Origin: Ovis canadensis
Taxonomy: Eukaryota > Chordata > Mammalia > Artiodactyla > Bovidae
DNA: 64,000 nt
Reading direction: 5' to 3'
NCBI RefSeq assembly: GCF_042477335.2
Contig: NC_091249.1
Span: 50,948,001-51,012,000, forward strand
Below the pieces are notes generated by a model. The model saw nothing but the letters and a program-made list of their open reading frames with translations. It did no database searches and had not been told where the DNA came from. Shown in pieces: positions 55,801 to 64,000 of the stretch. The translations under genes were made by a program, and so were the position numbers. Position 1 is the stretch's first letter. Each line of letters starts with the position of its first letter.

Positions 55801-56430
55801 ATGCCCAGAGAGGCTGCCTCCTGAGCCCAAGATAGACTGTGCACTCAGCAGCAGGTTCCCCCAGGAACTGTTCACACCTGCCCAGCACCTGCCAAAGCCA
55901 CCAACCACGCTGGCAGCAGCTGCCTGTGTTGCCTTGGAACCAGGTGGCTGTTGCAGCAGGGCCGAAGGTGACTGTGACATAGAGGTGGGAGCTGGGAGTT
56001 CCAGGGCCCTGGCAAGGAAGCCAGGTCCTGTTTAGCTGGTTGCACACCCCCCAGTGGCAAAAACAGGCCTTCGCAGGATCCCCAGAAGGTCAGCGTGCCA
56101 GTGCCTGAGGCCTACCCACTTCCCGGGGAATGACAGAAGATGCCGCAAACAGCCTTTGGCCCCCTGGGAGCCAGAACCCCAGGCATGTGTCAGAGGTGGT
56201 AGGGTGGTAGAGTTGGCAGGCTCTGGGGTCTGGGTTTGGACCAGGGCTCCAACGAGGGTGAGGCAAGGGAGGGGCCTAGGATGCAAGATTTAAGTGGTGC
56301 AAGTGCAGGGTCTGACCCTGAGAGCAAAGACTGCCTTACATCTGTGTTCTCGACACCCTCTGCCTCACCCTAGTCCTGGCCGTGGATGTGGCTCCTCCCT
56401 GTACTCCTTCATTTCTTGTCTCTAAAATAT
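55801..56430. other. Intronic sequence, no feature recognised
   Basis: Unique DNA; open frames have no domain. Confidence 0.45.
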
Positions 56431-56431
56431 C

Positions 56432-56653
56432 GTGTGTGCATGCGTGCTAAGTTGCTTCAGTCGTGTCCAACTGTGTGTGACCTCGAGGACTGTAGCCCAC
56501 CAGGCTTCTCTGTCCATGAGATTCTCCAGGCTGAGTGGGCTGCCATTTCCTCCTCCAGGGGATCTTCCCCACCCAGGGATCGAACCCGTGTCTCTTATGT
56601 CTCCTGCATTGGCAGGCGGGTTCTTCACCACTAGCACCATCTGGGAATCAGCC
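56432..56653 (-). mobile_element. Bov-tA SINE
   Basis: GTGTGTGCATGCGTGCTAAG to TTCACCACTAGCACCATCTG. A short AAAATAT on each side (56,424-56,430 and 56,654-56,660) may be the target-site duplication. Confidence 0.92.
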
Positions 56654-56660
56654 AAAATAT

Positions 56661-57635
56661 TATAAAAGGACCTAATTCACAGGGTCCTTGTATGGATTAG
56701 GCAGATTGATGCATGTCCATCCTGGCATACAGGAGGTGCTCAATAAATGTGAGCAATCGAGGTGACGGATACGGCAAAGGGCACTGTTCCTTCCTCTCCT
56801 CTACTATAGAGAGTGGGGGAGCCCTCCCTCTTTGTGGAAGAGGGTGCAGCTAGGGGTCCAGGAAAGAGGGCAGAGGCCTGGGGATGGGGGGGGGCTGGCC
56901 TGTTGTCTTTTCTCTGCCCCCTTTGAGGGATGACAGGGGTAGGGCGGTGATCAGAAGCCCCCTGCCCCTCTCTGTCTCCAGAGGGAGAGTGGTCATTGGC
57001 TGGGCCACCCCAGCCCTGTTTGAGATGGAGGAGACAGGGAGATTCATGGCCATCAGGAGAGGCCTAAGTGGCAGTTGCTCCCCAGAGTAGGCCACAAAGG
57101 GCATATTTGAGGTCCCACTTAGATGGGGAAGGGGACTCAACTCCCTGCCTGTCCACAGTGAGAGCACCAAGGGCCAGTGTCCTGATGGGTGAGTCCCCCA
57201 GATTCAGGCCCCTCCCCACGCCAGGATGTCAGAGCTGTGTCCCTCTGGAAGGCTCGGGGTCACCTTGAGCTCCAGGCGAATGTCTGGCTGAGGTCTGGGG
57301 AGGGGCAGTCAGTCGAGACCGACCCTTGGAGAGGGAGCTCTGGGCCCTGTAACCCACCCCTACCGTAGACCTCTCCAGCCAGGGTGGCGGGTGCGACTCC
57401 CCGTGCCCCACCCCAGCAGGATTAGCCCAGAGCCTGCAGGGAGATACACCCCGATATAGACCCTCCTTACTGGAGCACAGACCAGATGGAGTTGAGGGGC
57501 TGTTGGTTTTTCCCATATCCGCATCTTTCCAGCCCTTCTCTCCCCCTCCCCCACCAAAATAAAAAAGGGGGATGACGGGCACTGGCAGGTAGGAATGATT
57601 CCTTATCGTCCCAGCGTGACCGGAGCCTTCCCCTC
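56661..57635. other. Intronic sequence, no feature recognised
   Basis: A short L2-like end at 56,695-56,755 (AGGAGGTGCTCAATAAATGT) and a G-rich run at 56,885-56,895; otherwise unique DNA. Confidence 0.45.
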
Positions 57636-57639
57636 TTCC

Positions 57640-58330
57640 CAAACAACCCCCACCACGTTGTCCGGGATAGCTCGGCGGGCGGGGGTCCGGGGCTAGCGGC
57701 AAGCCTCCCGCTGGGCGGGCGAGCTGCGGGGCACGTGAGAGGCCTGGGGCGGCAGGTGCCCGAGCCAATGGGAACCCGAGCCCAGGGATTAGCAATTAGA
57801 CGCGGCGCCCGCCCGGGCCCTGGGGAGGGGCGCGCCCCGCGGGCCATCCTGGGGGAAGTGGCACCGCGGGTCCAGCCCCGTGGCCTGGGCCCCGCCCGGC
57901 GCGGGGTAATGAGTGCGCGGTAAACTCGGCGGCCGAGCGGGGAAGGGGCGGGATCCCTCCGCCCGCCAGCCCGCCCGCGGCCGCCCGCCGGATTAGCGGC
58001 TCTTTGTTCGGGGCCTGTTAACAAGTTCCTGGCTGAGCGCTCGGCTGCCGCCCGGGGAGCAGGCGTCCAGCCTCCGGGCACGGCAGCAAGGCGGCCTCTG
58101 CGGCTCCTCGGTTGCCGCGCTCGCCCGGCTGTAGCTCTCACCCCCGCCGCCTGCTCCCGGATCGCAGGAGACGTGGCCCGGCAGTGGGCCCCTCTGGCGG
58201 TCTGGTGGGGGTAGCGCTGCCAGAGCCCCCCGGCTGACCTCGCGGCGGAGAGGAGGCGATTGCTGGAGCACCTCCCGTAGGCGTGCGCCGCTGGGGTTCG
58301 TCTCATTTTCCAGATGTGGGAGGGCACGGC
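57640..58330. promoter_or_regulatory. Second, intronic CpG island with promoter-like motifs
   Basis: About 690 bp of CpG-rich DNA inside UNC5A intron 1, 7.7 kb after exon 1. Visible sites: CACGTG (57,732-57,737), CCAAT (57,765-57,769), GGATTA (57,786-57,791 and 57,990-57,995), CAATTA (57,793-57,798), GGGGCGGG (57,945-57,952), CTCTTTGTTC (58,000) and GTTAAC (58,017-58,022). The composition is that of a promoter or a bivalent developmental regulatory island. It may start an alternative UNC5A transcript lacking the signal peptide, or a noncoding RNA; neither is shown by the sequence. Confidence 0.7.
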
Positions 58331-58557
58331 TTCCCGAGGTCCCACGCTGCCATACTAGGCAGGCCTGGGGTTTCAGGATGGGGTTCGGATGTCTCCTCCT
58401 TCTGCTAAGAGGGTTGGAAGCCTGGGGCGTTAATAGGAGGAGGCTTACGGAATCAGAAACTGTCACATCTATGGTCATAATTACCTTGGTGATGGTGGAA
58501 ACCTGCCCAGTGCTGGACTCTACCGGCATCTTGTGATCAGATGCGCAGGACAACCAA

Positions 58558-58642
58558 GGAGGTAGGTGAGGTTAGTCCCATTTGTTAGATGAGAACATTG
58601 AGCCTCAGAGAAACAGCAGAGTTGGGACTTTGTTACTGCTTG
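58558..58642 (-). repeat. MIR fragment
   Basis: TTAGATGAGAACATTGAGCC, TCAGAGAAACAGCAGAG. Confidence 0.7.
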
Positions 58643-58797
58643 GCCTCACCTCCCTCACCCACACCAGCAGGGGACAGAACAGAGTCCCATATGTCCATTT
58701 ACTGTCAGGGCCTTGTCTGGTGTCCCATGGACTTAAAAGCCCACTGGAGAGTCACAGGACCTTGCTTCTCTGCATGATCTTGGGCTAATCCGAAGTC

Positions 58798-59027
58798 TGC
58801 GTGTGTGCTAAGTCTCTTTAGTCCTGTCTGACTTTTTGTGATCCTATAAACTGTAGCCAGCCAGGCTCCTCTGTCCATGGTATTCTCCAGGCCAAGAATA
58901 CTGAAGTGGATAGCCAGGGCGGGATATCCTCCAGGGGATCTTCCCAGACCAAGGATCGAACCTGCGTCTCTTAGGTCTCCTGCATTGGCAGGCAGATTCT
59001 TTACCACTTGCTCCAGCTGGGAAGCCC
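58798..59027 (-). mobile_element. Bov-tA SINE
   Basis: TGCGTGTGTGCTAAGTCTCT to CCACTTGCTCCAGCTGGGAA. More diverged than the other Bov-tA copies. Confidence 0.9.
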
Positions 59028-59520
59028 TACTCCCCTGTCTCCCAGAGCCCATTTCCCCCCTACATCCTGCCTCTTCATGCCACCCTGCCACCAGGGTACA
59101 GGCTCTTTCTAAACCTGGGCTGGGATGTCCAGGTCACAGGATTTTAATTATAAAAATCCCTGGGGGTCAGCTTTCCAACTTAGCCGGGGCCACACACACA
59201 CAGGGTGGCTGGGACTGTTCAAAACAACTTTCTTACATAAGATGAATCTTTTGTGGGAAGCTCCCCCAGATAGTTCTTGACTTTTCTTTCTGGAGCCACA
59301 GTGGGTGGATTCTCCCTTTTCAGTTACTTAATACAAGGCCCCATCTGCCCTTTCCCAGGTCAGGCACCTCCTGTCCACTCAGCTGTTCCTCATGTAGCAG
59401 GTTCCAAGTCCCCTTCTCTATCTCCAACGTCTTTGTTAGCTTCTCTGGATATCAGTCCCAGGAGGGCATCCCACTGTGACACAATGCCCTGGCACGGACT
59501 GTCATAGGATACTAAGTGTG
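59028..59520. other. Intronic sequence, no feature recognised
   Basis: Unique DNA, no exon signal. Confidence 0.45.
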
Positions 59521-59524
59521 TCTG

Positions 59525-60060
59525 TTGCAAATATTGGAAAACCCAACCCAAATGGCTTAAGCAAAAAAAGGGAGCAGGGGAGGATTTTTTGCCACGTGTA
59601 ACTGAAAGGCCAGGGGTAGCTCTGGCTTCAGGCATGGTTGGATCCAGGGAAAATGTGTGACCAGGATTCACCCCTCATCTCTGCTCTGGCAGGGGAGGGA
59701 AGTATTGCTGCCACTCTCCAAAAACCTTTCCTCTCACAGTCCCAAGATAGCTGCCAGGAATTATCAGAGCTACATCCTTGCCGGCCCAATCCAGGAAAAA
59801 ATAGAGAATCTCTCTTCCCTTAGCCATCCAACAAAAGTCCTAGCCTCTCCTCATTGTTCCAACTCAAATGCTGTCAGAATGAGCCAGTCCCCACAGCCAG
59901 TGGTTATGGTCGTGCAGGTTAGCTTGGGCCCAAGCCACCTATGTCGCTGTCCTCTCACCACGGCTGTTACTCACAGCTTCTCGTCCAGGGAGAAGGGATT
60001 GGCACACGATCCTCAGATTAACCAGTATGCTATCAGTGCATTTTATCCAAGTATTTAATA
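59525..60060 (+). repeat. Recurrent old repeat family R1, copy 5, best preserved
   Basis: AAATGGCTTAAGCAAAAAAA, GTAACTGAAAGGCCAGGGGT, core GGCATGGTTGGATCCAGG (59,631-59,648), CAGGAATTATCAGAGCTACA, CAACAAAAGTCCTAGCCTC. The longest and clearest copy in the window. Confidence 0.65.
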
Positions 60061-60064
60061 AAAA

Positions 60065-61750
60065 TCCTGACTAGCTCAAAGGGCACAGCCCGAGGCTCAA
60101 AGGTAAAGACTCAACTGTGGGGCAACATTAGTCATTTAATTAACTGTGTTAGAAAACAATGCTGGCCATTCCAAAGATTTTGCGTTCCCTTTAATGTTGT
60201 TATCACCTGGTTTGTGCATCTACATTTGCTGATCTTGAGATATTTTATCAGGTAACTGGCTGAAGTCCAGGCACACTGTCTCCGGTCCGGGCCTAACCTA
60301 TCAGAGCAATAACTCTATGATAAGAGAAGCTGGTCTGGTGTGACAGGTCTTTGGGGGTCCCAGCTTATCTCCCAGTGTCCCTTGGTCATCTGAAGCTGGC
60401 TCAGATGCGCTACCAGAACCATGCCTGGGGTCTGCATCGGGTTCACCAGGATGGGGCTGTTGCAGTGGACAACTGTTGTTGGGTTTGTATCTGTCCAGCT
60501 TCCATTCCTAGCCCTGCCGGGACCCTCTGACCTCTCCTTTGGTACGCGCATGGTCAGTATTCAGCCCCTTCATCTTGAAAGCAGGGCCCAGGTAAGGCAG
60601 GTTGGTAATTTCCCTATCCTGGTTCCTTTACTGCTTCAGAGCCTGCTTTTTAAGCCTCTTTCCCCTTCTCAGCAACCTGGTTTCTCACTAGAACTTCCCC
60701 CTTTTTGCTTAAATCTGTAAGAATCGATTTCTGTTGCTTGCAGTCAAGGAACATAGCTGACGCATCCACCAAATACAGCCTTCTTGCTTCTTCGGCCACA
60801 GTTGACTCATCTGCCCCTGACTGCTCCAGGCCTGTGCCTGGACCTGGGCTGTTGGTTTATTAGGACCTAGCGGCCTGAGCTCATTCACAGCAGCCACTAA
60901 GCCTGTCCTGATCTCACCTCTGGCCTTCAGTGCTTTCTTACTAGTGTTTATCTTGTCTCTCCACTTCAGTGTCCTCAGGTGTAAACTGGTGGGGTGGAGA
61001 GGCGGGCCTCCCAGCACCTCCCAACCAGTCAGAAGGCCCACCCTTTCTGGGGCCTCCTCCTCCAAGCCCCTCCTGCCCCAGGTTGTGTTGGCATTTCCCA
61101 CAAACCTCTGCTGGACCTGAGCGTAGGCTTCCCAGCTTGGTCTCATCAGTGGCACTGCCCTTGGTTGGTGGCCAGCTTTCCATGTTGGGCATGTTTGGTT
61201 AGAATATACTGCCCTGACACTTTCTGAGAGTGCTTTCCTTCAGATCTTTTGAGATCACACAGCCAGAGGCCCATCTTTGAGACCCACCCAGTCCTCTCAA
61301 GACCCCTTGCTTTTAAGACTCCTGGCTGCACTGAGGGGGCTTGTCTTTGGGGTGAGTTGCCTGAAGCCTGGCACCCATAGGCTAGGATGCCCTTCAGAGG
61401 GTGGTCAGCCGCCCTTCCCCAGCAGTAATGTGCTGGTGAATGTTTAACAGTTGGCTCTCCGGGAAAATGCGGGACAGAGCTGCCAATTTCTATGGTGTAA
61501 ATACTCCCACGATGGCCTATTTCAAGCTACCAATGTGATGTTGACCAGCTTGCAAAATTCCAGAAATTCTAACAACAGGCTCTCCTAAGCCAGGATGAGC
61601 TGGTTTCAGCATACGGCTTTCCCCTGGTCACCCCAGCCCTATGAAGAAGTGGTCAGAAAAAGAGAGTGACAATGGCTCCTTGGGACCCTCCCTGCTGGAT
61701 CCGTTGACCTCCCCAGCTGTTCAGTGAACTGTAGGATGGGGTGTCAGGCA
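60065..61750. other. Intronic sequence, no feature recognised
   Basis: Mostly unique DNA. No splice-flanked exon could be recognised; open frames on both strands (for example 60,709-61,155 minus) lack domains. Confidence 0.45.
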
Positions 61751-61754
61751 CTAG

Positions 61755-61975
61755 ATGGTTAAGAGTCAGGGCTCTGAAACAGAATCCTAAACAGGGTGAC
61801 CTTAGATAGGTGATTTCATCTCTCTGTGCCTCGATTTTCTCATCTAGAAACTCTGGATAATGAAAGGCTTCTACTTCATTAAGGTTGTGAAGATTAAATG
61901 AGTTATTCTGTTTGGAACACTTAGCCCAATGCCAGACCTAGGCTGAATGTTCTATAAATGGGAGCTGCTGCCGAT
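61755..61975 (+). repeat. MIR element
   Basis: CATCTCTCTGTGCCTCGATT, TTCTCATCTAGAAACTCTGG, GAAGATTAAATGAGTTATTC, then CTATAAATGGGAGCTGCTG. Nearly full-length. Confidence 0.85.
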
Positions 61976-62559
61976 GCTGTGTGGACAGCGATGGGGATCT
62001 CACTCTTGGCCTCCCTCTGTGACACCCCCTTAAGTGGTAGGGGGAGCAGGTTCTTGGTTGACAACAGTGGCAGGGAACATCGGGGCAGGACCCTGCAGAT
62101 CTAGAATCTTGGGAAGGTGCTCATTCGGGGGTGATGGGCATTCATGAGGGGGCCTGAGAAGGAAGGTGGATGTAGTGAGAAATGTCTCATCCAGAGGACT
62201 TGACCAGGTATGACTCCTGAACAGCCTGGAAGCCAGGGTGGGTTCCCAGGACATGCAGAGCAGAGAGGTGGTGGGGGCCACAGCAACAGTCAAGAGCCCA
62301 GACAGGCCAGGCAAGGACAACCCATCTGCTGACCTGCAGACTAGATTGTAGCTTCAGGGCTGGCCCTGGCCACACCACTTCCTCTGTTCCCAACTGTGGG
62401 TGTCCCAAGGCCAGAGGAGGAGAGGGACTCTGCCTGAGACCTTAGCATGTGGTAGCGCTGGCTAGACAGGGAAGGGAGGGGAAAGAGCACACAGGCGTTC
62501 CCTGGTGACAGCGTGTGTACAGGGGAGCCAGGAGGCGCAGCCTGGCTGAAGCAGACGGT

Positions 62560-62960
62560 GCCTGTGGGGGACCAGTGAGCGACAGGGCTGGCTACATCGT
62601 TGAGCTGGGGAGTGACAGGCAGTGAGCAGTGTTTAAGGAAGATTAATCTGGCAGCACATGGAGGATGGATGAGAGCAGAGAGAGGCTGGAGGCAAGGAGA
62701 CCAGCCAGGAGGCTGCAGCGGTCATCCAGGCAAGAAATGACGAGGCCTCCCTTCTCAGGGATCAGGAAGTGGGGATGGAGTCAGAGATGGATGTGGGAGA
62801 CGTTTGAAGGGAGGAGCCTCTGGATGTTGCATGTAGGGGTGAGGGATGGGAATGAGGCAAGCATGATTCAGAGCTTTCAAGCCTGGGAAAATGATGTCAG
62901 AAGCAGAACAGGGACGGGGAGCCTCAACAGGGGAGAAGCTGCAAGAGGGCCTTATAGAGC
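62560..62960 (+). repeat. Ancient interspersed repeat, family not assigned
   Basis: GGAGACCAGCCAGGAGGCTG, GTCATCCAGGCAAGAAATGA and GATGGATGTGGGAGACG match a common old mammalian repeat; I cannot name the family. Confidence 0.5.
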
Positions 62961-62989
62961 TGTGAGCTTCACCCTGCCAGGCCCTGCCT

Positions 62990-63250
62990 AGAGCATGGAC
63001 ATCAGTCAGGGACTTTGGCCACAAGCAACAGAAACTGGTTCTAGTCAGGTGAAGCAGGGTGGTCAGGGCTGGCAGATCCAATGGGTTAACCAAGGGAGAG
63101 ACAAAGTCATGTCCTGGAAGATAGGTCCTCAAAAGGTCAGGGCAATGATGGGGCGGTCCTGTGTAATGCAAGGCACTGAAGGCAGGAGGGAGAAGTGGAT
63201 TTGCTTTGTTCTGTATAGCCTTAGAGGGTAGGGTCAAGACCAGCAGGTCA
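62990..63250 (+). repeat. Possible recurrent repeat family R1, copy 6 (proximal part)
   Basis: GGCCACAAGCAACAGAAACT and TGGTTCTAGTCAGGTGAAGC resemble the start of the family seen at 25.1 and 59.5 kb; the core is not clear. Confidence 0.4.
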
Positions 63251-64000
63251 AACATGAGAGGCTGAGAAAGACCTTCCTAATGAGCAGTGACAACTGGCCT
63301 TGGCAGGCAGGGGCTCCCCATTGGTGGGGCTGTTGAAACAGACTCTGTTGGGACCTGTCAGGGAGACTGTGGAGTGGTAGCAGGTGGCCCTGGTGAGGTC
63401 CCACAGTAAAGGGGAAAGGGTGGACTTTGGAACTGACTTGGCCTCCACCCTCAGCCCCACTCTTTTGAGAAGCGCCTTACCTTTGGGAACTTGGCTCTCT
63501 GGAGGGATGACCTCACCTCATGGAATTTTGTCGTTTCTTTGGTGCTCATTGTTTTGACTACTCAACACACGTCACCAGCATAGCACTCTTCTCTAGGTGA
63601 CCTCTCCAACACCTTGGAGAGGTCCTGGTGGGACTGTCAATCAGGGGGCCCCACCCTCCTCCTAGAAAACACCTGACCAGGCTGGCAAATCCTAGTGGAG
63701 ATCTTAGGCATGGTGATTGGTCCATAGAGGCCCTGGAACCTGGCCTAAGCCAATCAGGATCCTTCCCATGGTTTTTCCCACCTGGCAGTGGAGGAGCCCT
63801 CCTTTTTCCCTCTGGGATCGGCAGCTGTGGAGATGCAAGCAGAGATGTTGGACCAGTGGCAGGCATTTCCCCCTTGCATGGAGAGAGCCTGGCTGCAGAG
63901 GGGAGTAAGGCCAACACACAGAGACAGGCAGGAGAGGGAGCTGTCTGGTGGCCCCAGAGACTCAGGAGCCCGCAGCTTTTCCCTCAGTCCTGTGAGCTCC
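63251..64000. other. Intronic sequence, no feature recognised
   Basis: Unique DNA up to the window end; no exon 2 of UNC5A seen. Confidence 0.45.

Larger units (their letters stand above)
49973..64000 (+). other. UNC5A: UNC5A intron 1 (5' part)
   Basis: Begins with GTGAGTCA at 49,973. No acceptor followed by the expected Ig-domain-coding exon 2 was found before the window end, so at least 14 kb belongs to this intron. It contains a second CpG island, five Bov-tA SINEs, L2/MIR fragments and simple repeats. A long first intron is usual for the UNC5 family. Confidence 0.85.

Noticed and set aside
57467..58345. 292-codon minus-strand open frame in the second CpG island
   Set aside because: Same composition effect; no motif, no convincing start context and no similarity recognised.

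Overview
This window is vertebrate nuclear DNA from a pecoran ruminant (cattle, sheep, goat, buffalo or a close relative). The repeats decide this: BovB (RTE-type) LINEs, Bov-tA and BOV-A2 SINEs carrying the tRNA-Glu-derived head, a short L1 3' end of the ruminant L1 type, and cetartiodactyl CHR-type SINEs, on a background of older mammalian L1, L2, MIR, MLT1-like, MER5-like and Tigger-like fragments. I cannot separate the ruminant species from the sequence alone. No bacterial, plasmid or phage features are present.

Layout. Positions 1-15,100 are a nested block of LINEs: a very old plus-strand L1 (about 2,241-8,640) interrupted by a nearly full-coding-length BovB, three SINEs and a short BovB 3' piece, followed by minus-strand L1 sequence (8,800-12,990) that carries another BovB. 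Positions 15,100-48,900 are intergenic DNA with scattered MIR, L2, MLT1 and SINE copies, a 25-unit GA microsatellite (23.6 kb), a 51-bp-period minisatellite (38.6-39.05 kb) and several repeat-free AT- or homeobox-motif-rich stretches that look like candidate regulatory elements. Positions 48,900-50,300 are a CpG island holding the promoter and first coding exon of UNC5A, a netrin-1 receptor gene on the + strand. The exon codes for the start Met, the signal peptide and a phase-1 splice donor. Everything from 49,973 to the window end is read as UNC5A intron 1. That intron holds a second CpG island (about 57.64-58.33 kb) with CCAAT, E-box, GC-box and homeodomain-type motifs, a candidate alternative promoter or intronic regulatory element.

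Only one host protein-coding exon could be recognised. The other long open frames are decayed LINE reading frames or chance openings in GC-rich or repetitive DNA. The most informative observations are the promoter architecture of UNC5A (including a strong-context upstream ORF), the second CpG island, the insertion chronology proved by target-site duplications, the minisatellite whose period keeps antisense frames open, and a recurrent old repeat family seen at least six times. I found no convincing evidence of an undescribed biological system.
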